A stretch of 64,000 nt of DNA from Cytophagales bacterium (GTDB lineage: Bacteria; Bacteroidota; Bacteroidia; Cytophagales; Spirosomataceae), in contig JAAFJE010000010.1 of assembly GCA_013298025.1 (NCBI GenBank), forward strand, positions 124,001 to 188,000, written 5' to 3'. The notes beneath the pieces were generated by a model that worked only from the letters and a program-made list of their open reading frames with translations, was not told the DNA's origin and ran no database searches. Below are positions 8,800 to 18,538 of the stretch, piece after piece (positions within the stretch are counted from its first letter, which is position 1; every line of letters starts with the position of its first letter). Made by a program: the position numbers and the translations under genes.

Positions 8800-9702
8800 T
8801 TATTCATAAATCTTTTTTGCCACCCGAAAGGTATTGCAATGGGCCTCTACTATATCGGCAATGCGTGGCGAATAGCCTCCGCCCATACTTGCCACAATTG
8901 GAATATTGGCACGATAGGCTTGTTCAAAAACGAAGCTATCACGCTGATAACAGCCTTCTTTCGACACAGCCAATTTGCCGAGTTTATCTGTCGCCAAAAT
9001 ATCTACACCCGACACAAAAAACAGAAAATCGGGCTGTACTTGCTTCAATAATTTGGGTAATGTTTCTGTTAAAATCTGAAGATACGTTTCGTCAGCAGTA
9101 TAGGTAGGCAAGGCTATATCTACATCTGACTGCTCTTTGTGTAAGGGATAATTCTCTTCGCCGTGCATCGAAAACGTAAAAACCCTTGGCTCTTGCTGAA
9201 AAATCACAGCCGTGCCATTGCCTTGGTGGACATCGAGGTCGATAACCAAAATTTGCTTGGCTAATCCTTTGTCTAGTAAAAAGTTACTCGCAACAGCCAC
9301 GTCGTTGAGCAGACAAAAACCTTCGCCTTTGTCGGCGTAAGCATGGTGCGTACCGCCCGCTACATTGAAGGCAACGCCATGTTGGAGGGCAAATAAGGCA
9401 CAGTCTATTGTTCCTTGCGTAATAATGGTTTCTCGCAACACCAAGGCTTCGGTGAGCGGAAAACCGATTTTCCTTACCATTTTTGGGTCGAGGCTCAGGC
9501 TTTTGAGGGCGTTCCAATAAGCGGCGGTATGTGTTCGGAGAATCCACGACTCAGCCACTGGAATTGGCTCGAAGAAATGAGAAGGTTCAAAACTTCCTTC
9601 ATACAAAAGTTGCTCAGGAATGAGCTCATATTTGAGCATCGGAAAACGATGCCCTTCGGGTAATGGATGTTGGTAAATGGGACTATAGGCTATTTTTATC
9701 AT
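8800..9702 (-). CDS. Histone deacetylase-family (AcuC/HDAC-like) deacylase
   Basis: 300 residues, the usual length for bacterial class II-like HDAC homologues. Zn-site and charge-relay motifs are present: GGTHHAYADKGEGFCLLND (tandem His and the GFC loop), LVIDLDVHQGNGTA (Asp and His zinc ligands), and FFVSGVDILATDKLGKL (third Asp ligand). The family removes acetyl groups from proteins, polyamines or small amides in the cytoplasm. There is no signal peptide and no evident operon. The substrate cannot be read from sequence. Confidence 0.9.
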   Translation of the reverse strand: MIKIAYSPIYQHPLPEGHRFPMLKYELIPEQLLYEGSFEPSHFFEPIPVAESWILRTHTAAYWNALKSLSLDPKMVRKIGFPLTEALVLRETIITQGTIDCALFALQHGVAFNVAGGTHHAYADKGEGFCLLNDVAVASNFLLDKGLAKQILVIDLDVHQGNGTAVIFQQEPRVFTFSMHGEENYPLHKEQSDVDIALPTYTADETYLQILTETLPKLLKQVQPDFLFFVSGVDILATDKLGKLAVSKEGCYQRDSFVFEQAYRANIPIVASMGGGYSPRIADIVEAHCNTFRVAKKIYE

Positions 9703-9778
9703 TGTTTCAACTACAAATCACGAGACTTTTGTCAACGCACATCGCTTATTATTTGCCGAAAAATAGCATATTTTTTCC

Positions 9779-9826
9779 ATAAAAAAAACACCCAATTCAA
9801 GGCTCGAAAGCCCTGTATTGGGTGCT
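9779..9826 (-). terminator. Intrinsic terminator of the GH78 gene
   Basis: On the minus strand the hairpin CACCCAAT (9824-9817) / ATTGGGTG (9796-9789), with an inner GGCT/AGCC stem, is followed by eight T (9788-9781): a classical rho-independent terminator 20 bases past the rhamnosidase stop. Confidence 0.85.
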
Positions 9827-9844
9827 AAATACTATGCAAAAACG

Positions 9845-12538
9845 CTACTCGCAAATGAATGAATATTTACCAGAACCCAGTTCGAGCGTCCAGTCGTTGC
9901 CCTCTTGTTGGGCTTGTATGGCTACGCCATTTTCGGTAATTGATTGACCATTTTTTGTAGGAAAATACACCTTAGCCTTGGTATTAGCAGGGATTTCAAT
10001 GGTCAATTTTACTTGTTTTCCTTCTACTTGCCAAGCCGAAGCCAGCAATCCGTAAGGCGTTTGTAAACTGGCTTTAGCGAATGTTAAGCCTCCGCCCAAT
10101 TGGGGCTTGATGATGGCTTTTTTATACGCCACTTCGTCTTCTTGGGTATCAATTCCTGTAATTGTTCGGTACATCCAATCGCCTACTGCACCATAAGCGT
10201 AGTGGTTGAACGAAGTCATACTTGGGTCTTGGAAAGTGCTGTCGGGTTTCATCGAATCCCAACGCTCCCAAATGGTCGTAGCCCCATGCGATTTGATGGG
10301 ATATAACCAAGAAGGATAGGTATCTTGCAACAATAGTTTGTACGCTACGTCATTTTTACCAAAACGTGTCAACACAGGATTCAAAAATGGTGTTCCTAAA
10401 AAGCCTGTCGTGAGGTGATATTGATACGATTCGATATTTTTTACTAAACGTTCTACCGCTTGCGGACGCAACTCTTCGGGTAGCATATCGAATTGTAATG
10501 CCAGAATATAAGCGGTTTGGGTTTCTGAAATAAGCCTTCCTTTGGCAGTCATAAATTCATGTTGGAATGCTTTTTTCACACGAGCCAACAGTTGTTCATA
10601 CTCCGCCACATCGGCAGTTTTACCCAAAATTTTGGCCGATTTCAACATCAAGTCCACATTATAAGCAAAGAAGCACTGAGCTACCAAATAGTTATCAGTC
10701 ACAGCAGATTTTTGCCCAATCATTCCTTTCGAGTCGTCCACTCGATACGAAAGCCAATCGGCAAACTGAAAGCCTTTGTTCCATAAATCATGCTTTGCTA
10801 GGCTTCTCACGTGGTTGAGGTATTGTTGCATACTGGCATATTGGTTTTCCAATATTTGCTTATCGCCATACACCACATACATATTATACGGAATGATAAT
10901 GCCCGCATCCGACCAGCCTGCTGCTCCTATAAGTTTTCCAAACGTATTGTTTTTCAATACATTTGGTATTACATACGGAATTGCCCCGTCGGGTTCTTGG
11001 TCGGCACTTACGTCTTTGAGCCATTTAGCAAAAAACTGATTTACATTAAAATTAAAGGCTGCTGTGCGTGAAAAAACCTCGGCATCGCCCGTCCAACCCA
11101 AACGCTCGTCACGCTGCGGACAGTCGGTTGGCACGTCGAGGAAATTGCCTTTTTGTCCCCACTGGATATTCTTTTGTAATTGATTCACCATGGGGTTTGA
11201 ACATTCAAAACTACCCGTTGGGGTCATGTCCGAGTGCAAGGCAATCGCCGTAAAGTCATTCGGATTTACGTTGGCTACGCCTTCTACTTTGACATACCTA
11301 AAGCCGAAAAAGGTAAAATGCGGTTCTAAAATATCTTGTCCGCCACTGAGCGTATAAACCGCCTGAGCCTTCGCCGAACGTAAGTTTGTGAGGTACGGCA
11401 CGCCATATTTATCGAGCATTTCTACATGATACAAAGTAATTTTGTCGCCAGCTTTGCCCGTAGCTTTGACTTGCACCCAACCCACGAGGTTTTGTCCGAA
11501 ATCTAAAATCGTTTCTCCTTTCGGTGAGGTAAGCACTTTGACAGGCTTCAAGCTTTCGTGTTTACGGATGGGTTCGTTGATAGCCGCCGTAAGGTTATCG
11601 AATGGAAAGGGATTTTCTTTTACCGAAGTCCAATCATTATCTGCATAGGTTGGCGTTGCCCAAGCAGCTTGCCACTGACGCATATCTTGTTTTTCTCCAT
11701 CGTAAATTTCAGCCAATTGAATATAACTAGGCTTTGTTTTCCAAGAATTATCCGAAATAATGCTTTCGCTCGACCCGTCGGCATATTTGATTTCTAGTTG
11801 AAAAAGCAGGGCTGTTTCTTTGCCATAAATATTGATTTGTCTTTCCCAAGCCAAACGAGTTCTATACCAACCACTGCCCAACAGCACGCCAATGGCATTT
11901 TTTCCTTGGGTCAAAACATTGGTTACGTCATACACTTGGTACTGCAAATGCTTGTTGTAGCTTGTCCAGCCGGGTGTCAAGTAGGCATCGCCTATTCTTT
12001 TGCCATTGATTTGTATTTCGTACAACCCTCTGCTGGTGACAAAAGCCCTTGCCGATACCACTTTTTTAGGGTTCTCGAAGGTCTTTCTAAACATCGGAAC
12101 AATGCCATTGGTGGTATCTGCTGGCAAACCCGACGAAATCCAATGGGCTTTCCAATCGGTTTTCGACAACAATGCCGTGGCAAACGAAGCCGTTGCCCAA
12201 TCCGATACATTGCCGAGGTTGTCCCATACTTTTACTTGCCAAGTGTAGGTTGTATTCGACTGCAAATTTTTGCCCTGATACGGCACAAAAAGCGATTGTT
12301 CAGTGGTGATTTTTCCCGTAGTCCAAACCGTTTCTTTGCCTGCTTTCACTTGAATTTCATAGGCCGTTTGCTTTACATTACGTTTGTCGGAAGTCAATTG
12401 CCAACTAAAACGGGGGGCATTTGTGCCAATACCGATAGGACTAATCGCATTTTCAACTTTGAGTTGAGCCAGCTTGACCTGTGCCATACCAAGCCAAGTA
12501 TGACAAAGAAAAAGCAAACAGATAAGGCTTTTTTTCAT
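9845..12538 (-). CDS. GH78 alpha-L-rhamnosidase
   Basis: 897 residues with a signal peptide (1-19, ends GMAQ). The order matches bacterial GH78 enzymes: N-terminal fibronectin-like domain (LKVENAISPIGI, about 25-125), Bac_rhamnosid_N carbohydrate-binding-like part (about 150-330), the (alpha/alpha)6 catalytic barrel (about 440-790) with CPQRDERLGWTGDAEVF carrying the acidic catalytic cluster, and a C-terminal beta-sandwich. It hydrolyses terminal alpha-L-rhamnose from plant polysaccharides, probably in the periplasm. It is monocistronic and lies about 16 kb from the rhamnogalacturonan locus at 27400-33925, with which it fits functionally. Confidence 0.95.
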   Translation of the reverse strand: MKKSLICLLFLCHTWLGMAQVKLAQLKVENAISPIGIGTNAPRFSWQLTSDKRNVKQTAYEIQVKAGKETVWTTGKITTEQSLFVPYQGKNLQSNTTYTWQVKVWDNLGNVSDWATASFATALLSKTDWKAHWISSGLPADTTNGIVPMFRKTFENPKKVVSARAFVTSRGLYEIQINGKRIGDAYLTPGWTSYNKHLQYQVYDVTNVLTQGKNAIGVLLGSGWYRTRLAWERQINIYGKETALLFQLEIKYADGSSESIISDNSWKTKPSYIQLAEIYDGEKQDMRQWQAAWATPTYADNDWTSVKENPFPFDNLTAAINEPIRKHESLKPVKVLTSPKGETILDFGQNLVGWVQVKATGKAGDKITLYHVEMLDKYGVPYLTNLRSAKAQAVYTLSGGQDILEPHFTFFGFRYVKVEGVANVNPNDFTAIALHSDMTPTGSFECSNPMVNQLQKNIQWGQKGNFLDVPTDCPQRDERLGWTGDAEVFSRTAAFNFNVNQFFAKWLKDVSADQEPDGAIPYVIPNVLKNNTFGKLIGAAGWSDAGIIIPYNMYVVYGDKQILENQYASMQQYLNHVRSLAKHDLWNKGFQFADWLSYRVDDSKGMIGQKSAVTDNYLVAQCFFAYNVDLMLKSAKILGKTADVAEYEQLLARVKKAFQHEFMTAKGRLISETQTAYILALQFDMLPEELRPQAVERLVKNIESYQYHLTTGFLGTPFLNPVLTRFGKNDVAYKLLLQDTYPSWLYPIKSHGATTIWERWDSMKPDSTFQDPSMTSFNHYAYGAVGDWMYRTITGIDTQEDEVAYKKAIIKPQLGGGLTFAKASLQTPYGLLASAWQVEGKQVKLTIEIPANTKAKVYFPTKNGQSITENGVAIQAQQEGNDWTLELGSGKYSFICE

Positions 12539-12911
12539 AAATATTTATGTTAAAAATTGGATGAATGGCATATTTTAATAAAAATATATTATTATTTATT
12601 CGATATATACCATAACAAAACTAACGCTTTACAGAAACTCAACTATCCTTAACTGTGTCAGTTGTATTATTTTTACTGTATTTTTTTGTAAAAAAACAAT
12701 ATAAACTTTTTTATTTGCCAATGGAAACTTCATGATTTTTTATGCAAAAAAATCGTTCTTTACTTTTTTTAAGTATTAAAATCACCTTATACGCCTAACA
12801 TTTGCTAGATTTTTGTAGATTTGTTAGATTTTTTTAGTCAAAGTTTTGGTGACTTTGGTTAAATCAGCCATAATTACTCAAGTATTTTTCACTATTTTTT
12901 GCTACAACGCT
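12539..12911. other. Divergent promoter region of GH78 and parE, no gene seen
   Basis: 373 bases of very AT-rich spacer between two divergently read genes. An open frame on the plus strand continues upstream of the chosen parE start but begins with GTG and lacks family similarity. No strong inverted repeat or consensus -7/-33 pair could be fixed. Confidence 0.5.
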
Positions 12912-14789
12912 ATGTCCACAAATACAACAAACGAAGTGCAATATACCGAAGACAGCATTCGGTCGCTCGATTGGAAAGAACATATTCGTTTACGTCCGGG
13001 AATGTACATCGGTAAACTCGGCGACGGTTCTTCTGCCGACGATGGTATTTATGTGTTGGTCAAAGAAATTGTCGATAACGCTATCGACGAACACATGATG
13101 GGTCATGGCAAAAGTATTGATATAAAAATTACAGACCACCGTGTAGAGGTAAGAGATTACGGCAGGGGCATTCCGTTGGGCAAGGTCATCGACTGCGTAT
13201 CTAAAATCAATACCGGAGGTAAATACGATTCGGGGGCTTTTCAAAAATCGGTTGGCTTGAATGGCGTTGGTACAAAGGCAACCAATGCCCTTTCTAACTA
13301 TTTCAAGGTACAATCGTTCAGAGAAGGGAAAACCAAATGGGCCGAGTTTCAGCGTGGCGAACTCACCGCCGAGTCGGAAGGTGAGCCGCAAAGCAATGCC
13401 CGCAATGGTACAGCGATAGCTTTTGAACCCGACAATACTATCTTCAAAAATTACCATTTTATTCCGCAATACCTTGATAACCTTTTCTGGAATTATGCCT
13501 ACTTGAATGCTGGCTTGTCGATTAATTTCAACGGACAAAAGTATTTTTCTCAGAAAGGACTCTATGATTTATTGAGTAAAAAAACCAACGAAGAAGAAAA
13601 TCGTTACCCGATTATTCACCTCAAAGGAACTGATATTGAGATTGCTATGACGCATGGCAACCAGTATGGCGAAGAATATTATTCGTTTGTCAATGGGCAA
13701 AATACTACCCAAGGGGGTACGCATTTGCAGGCTTTCAGAGAAGCCTTGGTGCGTACTGTAAGAGATTTTTACAAAAAAGATTATGCTCCCGAAGACGTGC
13801 GTGCCAGTATTGTGGCAGCCGTGGCGATACGGGTGCAAGAACCAGTGTTTGAATCGCAAACCAAAACCAAATTGGGCTCTATGGCGATGTCGCCAGAGGC
13901 AAATGCCCAAACGGTGAGAAGTTTTGTGGGCGATTTTATCAAGACCGAACTAGACAATTTTTTACATAAAAACCCAAGCATTGCCGAAGCCTTCAAAAAA
14001 CGTATCGAGCAGTCGGAACGAGAACGCAAAGACATTGCGGGTATTAAAAAATTGGCAAATGAACGAGCTAAAAAGGCCAATTTGCACAACAAAAAACTGC
14101 GGGATTGTCGCATTCATTTGACCAACGAAAAATCGGACGACCGCTACGAAAGTATGTTGTTTATTACCGAAGGTGACTCGGCGAGTGGCTCAATTACAAA
14201 GTCGAGAAATGTGCAAACCCAAGCCGTATTTAGCCTCAGAGGTAAACCACTCAATTGCTATGGGCTGACCAAAAAGATTGTATATGAAAACGAAGAGTTC
14301 AACTTGCTCCAACACGCCCTCAACATTGAAGATGGCTTGGAAGGACTCCGTTACAACAAAATCATCATCGCCACCGATGCCGATGTGGACGGTATGCACA
14401 TTCGGTTGTTGATGATGACCTTTTTCTTGCAGTTTTTCCCTGATTTGGTACGAAATGGGCATTTGTTTATTTTAGAAACACCACTTTTTAGGGTACGCAA
14501 CAAGAAAGAAACCATTTATTGCTATTCCGACGAAGAGCGTATCAGGGCTATCGAGAAGCTAGGGCCTAAGCCCGAAATTACCCGATTCAAGGGTTTAGGC
14601 GAAATTTCGCCCGAAGAATTTGGGAAATTTATTGGCGATAATATTCGTTTAGAACCTGTAATTTTGGAAAAAGATACAACCATACCCAAAATCCTGAATT
14701 ATTATATGGGTAAAAATACACCTGACCGACAGAAATTTATCATCGAAAACTTGATTATTGAAAAAGACCCAGCCGAATTGGCAGCATAG
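12912..14789 (+). CDS. parE: DNA topoisomerase IV subunit B (type IIA topoisomerase ATPase subunit)
   Basis: 625 residues from ATG 12912 ([16 protein letters not shown]); the frame open from 12846 adds a hydrophobic stretch absent from the family. GHKL ATPase: [15 protein letters not shown] (Asn/Asp Mg site), [10 protein letters not shown] and [15 protein letters not shown]. Transducer and TOPRIM follow: [22 protein letters not shown] and [14 protein letters not shown]. Together with ParC it decatenates daughter chromosomes. The length and absence of the GyrB insert fit ParE or a Bacteroidota GyrB-like subunit; I prefer ParE. No parC follows: the next genes are a repeat element and pheA, so its partner is elsewhere. 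Confidence 0.9.
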   Translation: MSTNTTNEVQYTEDSIRSLDWKEHIRLRPGMYIGKLGDGSSADDGIYVLVKEIVDNAIDEHMMGHGKSIDIKITDHRVEVRDYGRGIPLGKVIDCVSKINTGGKYDSGAFQKSVGLNGVGTKATNALSNYFKVQSFREGKTKWAEFQRGELTAESEGEPQSNARNGTAIAFEPDNTIFKNYHFIPQYLDNLFWNYAYLNAGLSINFNGQKYFSQKGLYDLLSKKTNEEENRYPIIHLKGTDIEIAMTHGNQYGEEYYSFVNGQNTTQGGTHLQAFREALVRTVRDFYKKDYAPEDVRASIVAAVAIRVQEPVFESQTKTKLGSMAMSPEANAQTVRSFVGDFIKTELDNFLHKNPSIAEAFKKRIEQSERERKDIAGIKKLANERAKKANLHNKKLRDCRIHLTNEKSDDRYESMLFITEGDSASGSITKSRNVQTQAVFSLRGKPLNCYGLTKKIVYENEEFNLLQHALNIEDGLEGLRYNKIIIATDADVDGMHIRLLMMTFFLQFFPDLVRNGHLFILETPLFRVRNKKETIYCYSDEERIRAIEKLGPKPEITRFKGLGEISPEEFGKFIGDNIRLEPVILEKDTTIPKILNYYMGKNTPDRQKFIIENLIIEKDPAELAA

Positions 14790-14832
14790 AAATTTGTGAT
14801 TGAGTGCGTTGGTGATTTATTAAGTAACAATG

Positions 14833-14930
14833 TAGAATTGTGAATTGTGAATTAGTGGGTTAATGTTTTGATTTTCAAAAACTTACCTTTTTTTAATCAA
14901 GGTTAACTTTGCACGATTACTTAGTGTATG
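14833..14930. repeat. Dispersed GTGAATTA-type intergenic repeat, copy 1
   Basis: Starts with gaattgtgaattgtgaatta, followed by a degenerate tail (gttttgattttcaaaaactt ... gcacgattact) that is recognisable again at 39297-39381. It lies between parE and pheA and belongs to the family described under the copies at 30387, 33004, 38426, 39297 and 51179. Confidence 0.65.
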
Positions 14931-14956
14931 AAGGTTTGTTTTGTCTTTAAAATGTT

Positions 14957-15015
14957 GTAGCGGCAACCCTTGCGGTTGCCGTGTTGGATATGGCAACCGC
15001 AAGGGTTGCCGCTAC
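14957..15015. repeat. 24-bp perfect inverted repeat, REP-like
   Basis: Arms 14957-14980 and 14992-15015 are exact reverse complements around an 11-base loop. Each arm is itself a mini-hairpin (ggcaacc ... ggttgcc). The GC-rich composition stands out from the AT-rich spacer. No T-tract follows, so it resembles a REP/BIME-type element rather than a terminator. Confidence 0.85.
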
Positions 15016-15206
15016 GTCAAAAATACGCATGGCAAGAACGCTTTTAAACAACATAGAATCCTTCTACATTTTACCTACTTCGTATAAAAAATTGAGATTG
15101 CCTAAATGGTTATCTCAGATGGAAGATTGCTGATGGTATAAACAGTAAATCACGGCATCTAAGCATCACACATTTGAAATAAAAATTGAGCGTTTGTTAA
15201 CCAAAA

Positions 15207-16283
15207 ATGACTTTAGAAGAATTAAGACAACAAATTGATGAGCTAGACAACCAAATGCTCGACATCCTCAACAAGCGTATGGAGGTGGTGAAGCACGTGG
15301 GAGAGCTTAAAAAAACTACGCAAACGGTTATTTATCGCCCCGAGCGAGAAAAGCAAATCATCGACCGTTTGGCGGCTATGAGCCAAGGCTTGCTCAACAG
15401 ACCTGCCATTGAGGCCATTTATTTAGAAATTTTTGCCGTATCTCGCAATTTAGAACTTCCCGAACGCATTGCTTATTTAGGGCCAGAAGGCAGTTTTACA
15501 CACCAAGCCGCCGAAAGTCGTTTTGGGGCTATGAGCGATTATTTAGCCTTACCAAGCATTCGTTCGGTGTTTGAAAGTGTGGACACAGGCAGGGCGAGGT
15601 TTGGGGTTGTGCCTATCGAAAACAACCTCGAAGGCATTGTGAAAGAAACCATTGATTTGCTCAATGAAACCGACCTCAAAATTGTATCGGAAGTGATTAT
15701 TCCAGTACATTTTACCTTTGCAACCAAGGCCGAAAAGCTTTCAGATATTAAGAAAATTTACTCGAAAGATATTGCTTTTGGTCAGTGTGAAAACTTCTTG
15801 CATGAGTATTTTAGCAGTAAAGAAGAAGATTTTTTTGCTCAGGTGGACTCTACCTCTAAAGCAGCCAAATTAGCGTCGCAACAGCCAGATACCGCCGCCG
15901 TGTGTTCGCACATTGCAGCCAAATTGTTTGATGTACCTATTTTGTTTGAAAACATCCAAGATTCTTCGCAAAACCGTACAAGGTTCTTTATTATTGGAAA
16001 AGATTTTGTGAACCAACGCAGTGGCAACGATAAAACCACCATTATTGCCAAATTGCCCGAAGATGGCAAACCCGGTACGTTGGTAAGATTCTTGCAAGAA
16101 TTTGAAAGCCAAGGCATCAACCTTGTGAAAATTGAAAGCCGTCCAGCCAAAGAAGGCGACAGCTTCCATTTCTGGTTTTTGATGGAATTTGACGGCTATT
16201 TCCTTGACGAAAACGTACAAAATATTATGCAAAAGCACGTTTCCGATATTAAATGGCTAGGAAGTTATGTCAAAATGATGTAA
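15207..16283 (+). CDS. pheA: Bifunctional chorismate mutase / prephenate dehydratase
   Basis: 358 residues. The N-terminal AroQ chorismate mutase (1-85) has LRQQIDELDNQMLDILNKR and RPEREKQI. The prephenate dehydratase (about 95-275) shows AYLGPEGSFTHQAA, GVVPIENNLEGIVKET and the catalytic Thr in DSSQNRTRFFIIG. A C-terminal ACT domain (about 285-358) with the ESRP motif (KIESRPAKEGDSFHFWF) should give phenylalanine feedback inhibition. It makes phenylpyruvate for Phe synthesis in the cytoplasm. It is convergent with the DUF5690 gene, with a strong shared hairpin between them. Confidence 0.95.
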   Translation: MTLEELRQQIDELDNQMLDILNKRMEVVKHVGELKKTTQTVIYRPEREKQIIDRLAAMSQGLLNRPAIEAIYLEIFAVSRNLELPERIAYLGPEGSFTHQAAESRFGAMSDYLALPSIRSVFESVDTGRARFGVVPIENNLEGIVKETIDLLNETDLKIVSEVIIPVHFTFATKAEKLSDIKKIYSKDIAFGQCENFLHEYFSSKEEDFFAQVDSTSKAAKLASQQPDTAAVCSHIAAKLFDVPILFENIQDSSQNRTRFFIIGKDFVNQRSGNDKTTIIAKLPEDGKPGTLVRFLQEFESQGINLVKIESRPAKEGDSFHFWFLMEFDGYFLDENVQNIMQKHVSDIKWLGSYVKMM

Positions 16284-16298
16284 CTATCGAAAAATACC

Positions 16299-16361
16299 AA
16301 ATTATGGTTTTTGATTTTAATATTCTGACTATCAATATTTTAAAATCAAAAACCATAATTT
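16299..16361. terminator. Bidirectional hairpin between pheA and the DUF5690 gene
   Basis: Perfect 22-base arms (16299-16320 and 16340-16361) around a 19-base loop. The arms contain A/T-runs so that each strand has T-rich sequence near the stem base. It sits 15 bases after the pheA stop and 5 bases before the stop of the opposing gene, fitting a shared terminator. Confidence 0.75.
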
Positions 16362-16366
16362 AGCTC

Positions 16367-17665
16367 CTACAAAAGTCCTGTATCAAACACCGCTTTTTTG
16401 ACTGTTTGTTGGTGAAAAATATGGTTGAAATAAAAGTAAGACGAAATCACTAAAAAGATACACAAGGTAGGCAACAACTGTGCTAGGGCATTGAGCAAAT
16501 CAAGCCATGATGTTGTTTGGGTTTGTCCAAAGTTTTTAAGTAACAACACCGCCACACTGCCCAAATACCCACTGAAATCGGCTGTAAAAAACAAAAAGCC
16601 CACATTGCCTCGCTCACGCAAAGCCGCCAATAATCGGTCGAATAGCATACCATTGAACGGTACATACACCAAGTACAATCCTAGCCCGTTGCAAACCATC
16701 CACCAAAACCCCGACAACCCATGCGTGTTGAACGCAAAAGTAGAAAACAGCATAATCAAACATCCCAGCACAATCATTAAATGATTGAACCATAAGGCTT
16801 GTTTATGGTTTTTGATAAAAAATGCTACGCCTGTTACCACACTGATAATCACCCCAATAATCACTTCAGTTGTACTAAAAACCGACACTTCGTTGATGCC
16901 CAACGAATGCCAAATTTCCACCCCAAAGTTGTCACGAATATCCCTAAAAATGGTCATCAATACATAAATTACAACCAGTAACAGCATTCCCAAACCATAT
17001 TTTTTCATAAACTTTTTCCGTTGTTTGGCATACATCGGCACTCGTTCCACTCGTTCGAGTTGGTCTTTGGCACTGGCTGGTGGAGCTTGATTCATGGCCC
17101 ATACCGACAACAACAACAAGGGAAAAAACAACAGCCCCGCAACGCAAGGCATCCAAAATTCGTCTATGCCCCAACTCAGCAAGACCCTTGCAATGGTTTT
17201 GATTAAGCCCGACGATACAATAAAACTAACCGCCAAGCCAGCACCCAACAAATCGGTGATGTGCCTGCCTTCGAGGTAACTGAAAACCAAACCATAAATC
17301 ATACCCAAGCCAAGACCATTGAGGTACATAAACATCCAATTGTCGGGGGCTGGTACTAAGGCAAAAAGCAACAAATTGATTTCGGCATAAACAATCATTC
17401 CTATGATGTACCACAAACGTTGGTGAGGCTTGGCTTCTGACACCACCTTGATGCCCAATCCCTTAGCTGTGGCATAGCCCAATACCTGAGCCACTACCAA
17501 AATCACCTTGTAGTCGATGCCCCAAAGCGTGTAACCGCTGTAAGTAGCTGCCGTAAAAGGCTTACGAAAAGCATACATGGCAAAATAGGTACAAAAGGCG
17601 GCGAGACCCAAAAAGCACCCATTGAATAGGCCCGATTGTCGTCGTAAAAAAGCTTGCATATACAT
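16367..17665 (-). CDS. DUF5690-family membrane transporter (MFS-like)
   Basis: 432 residues, about 12 hydrophobic segments, no signal peptide. The N-terminus (FLGLAAFCTYFAMYAFRKPF) resembles phosphate-ester antiporters of the MFS. A cytoplasmic loop lies about residues 195-215. It matches DUF5690, a family known mainly from Bacteroidota, usually beside the two genes found divergently here: a phosphonatase-like hydrolase and a TIGR03364 flavoenzyme. I infer uptake of an organophosphonate or related amine; that substrate is inferred from neighbourhood only. Confidence 0.75.
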   Translation of the reverse strand: MYMQAFLRRQSGLFNGCFLGLAAFCTYFAMYAFRKPFTAATYSGYTLWGIDYKVILVVAQVLGYATAKGLGIKVVSEAKPHQRLWYIIGMIVYAEINLLLFALVPAPDNWMFMYLNGLGLGMIYGLVFSYLEGRHITDLLGAGLAVSFIVSSGLIKTIARVLLSWGIDEFWMPCVAGLLFFPLLLLSVWAMNQAPPASAKDQLERVERVPMYAKQRKKFMKKYGLGMLLLVVIYVLMTIFRDIRDNFGVEIWHSLGINEVSVFSTTEVIIGVIISVVTGVAFFIKNHKQALWFNHLMIVLGCLIMLFSTFAFNTHGLSGFWWMVCNGLGLYLVYVPFNGMLFDRLLAALRERGNVGFLFFTADFSGYLGSVAVLLLKNFGQTQTTSWLDLLNALAQLLPTLCIFLVISSYFYFNHIFHQQTVKKAVFDTGLL

Positions 17666-17769
17666 AACAGAGATGGTCTTTGAGGCAAGATTACAAAGAA
17701 AAAAAGCGAGAAAAAGGCTTGTTATGTGGCTTTAATCGACATTTAATATAGGCTTAAAAATAGGCTGTT

Positions 17770-17777
17770 TACCTTTG
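17770..17777 (+). promoter_or_regulatory. Candidate -7 box (TACCTTTG) of the phosphonate genes
   Basis: Matches the Bacteroidota -7 consensus TAnnTTTG 32 bases before the hydrolase ATG. No convincing -33 TTTG was found at the expected distance, so this is weak. Confidence 0.3.
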
Positions 17778-17808
17778 TTGCCATTAACAGGCACACAACA
17801 ACTATTAC

Positions 17809-18519
17809 ATGATGCGTTCGATTGAATTAGTGGTATTTGATATGGCTGGCACAACGGTACAAGACCAGCACGAGGTAGAAATATGTTTTTTACAGGCAGC
17901 CCAACAAACAGGCTTGGCGGTTACGCCCGAACGGGTATTGGCTTTGCAAGGCTATGCCAAACGCTATGTTTTTGATTTGCTTTGGCACGAGCAACTCGGC
18001 GAAACAGCCGACGTACAAGCCAAAGTAGATAAGTCGTACCAAACTTTTTGCCATATTCTCGAAAATCACTACCGCCAAAACCCCGTTTTACCTACCGAAG
18101 GGTGTTTAGAGATATTTGCTTTTTTACGAGAACAAAACATCAAAATTGCCCTTACCACAGGCTTTTATCGCAAGGTAGCCGATATTATTTTGGGTAAATT
18201 GGGCTGGTTACAAACGCTCAACGAACAGTACGTTGGCGACGGCACGGGTATTATAGATGCCTCTATTACGCCCGACGTTGTACCACAAGGCCGCCCCGAA
18301 CCCTACATGATTCAATATGCCATGCAGTTGTTTGGTATCGACGATGCCCAAAGGGTCATCAATGTGGGCGATACCCCTGCCGACCTGATTTCAGGCTTGC
18401 GGGCTGGGGTTAAGTATTCGTTGGGTGTGACCAACGGTACGCATACCGAAAACCAGTTGAACCTCTACCAAAACGATGGCTTGATACCCAATATCGCTGC
18501 TTTGAAGAACTATATTTAA
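17809..18519 (+). CDS. Phosphonatase-like HAD hydrolase (PhnX-related, TIGR03351 type)
   Basis: 236 residues. HAD motif I is VVFDMAGTTVQD, where phosphonoacetaldehyde hydrolase has DWAGTT. Motif II Thr is in IALTTGFYRK, and motif III/IV in VGDTPADLISG. The PhnX-like signature PDVVPQGRPEPYM is present. In the cap, Lys51 (LQGYAKRY) falls where PhnX has its Schiff-base lysine by my hand alignment. The expected reaction is cleavage of a C-P bond, with phosphonoacetaldehyde or a relative as substrate. It is followed 19 bases later by the flavoenzyme, forming an operon divergent from the DUF5690 transporter. Confidence 0.85.
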   Translation: MMRSIELVVFDMAGTTVQDQHEVEICFLQAAQQTGLAVTPERVLALQGYAKRYVFDLLWHEQLGETADVQAKVDKSYQTFCHILENHYRQNPVLPTEGCLEIFAFLREQNIKIALTTGFYRKVADIILGKLGWLQTLNEQYVGDGTGIIDASITPDVVPQGRPEPYMIQYAMQLFGIDDAQRVINVGDTPADLISGLRAGVKYSLGVTNGTHTENQLNLYQNDGLIPNIAALKNYI

Positions 18520-18538
18520 AGACACCCAATAATCACGC

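Noticed and set aside
8839-12553. Several long plus-strand open frames opposite the HDAC and GH78 genes
   Set aside because: They are antisense to genes with complete family motifs and show no signal, domain or composition of coding sequence.
12846-12911. N-terminal extension of ParE
   Set aside because: The 22 residues start with GTG, are hydrophobic, and do not belong to type IIA topoisomerases.
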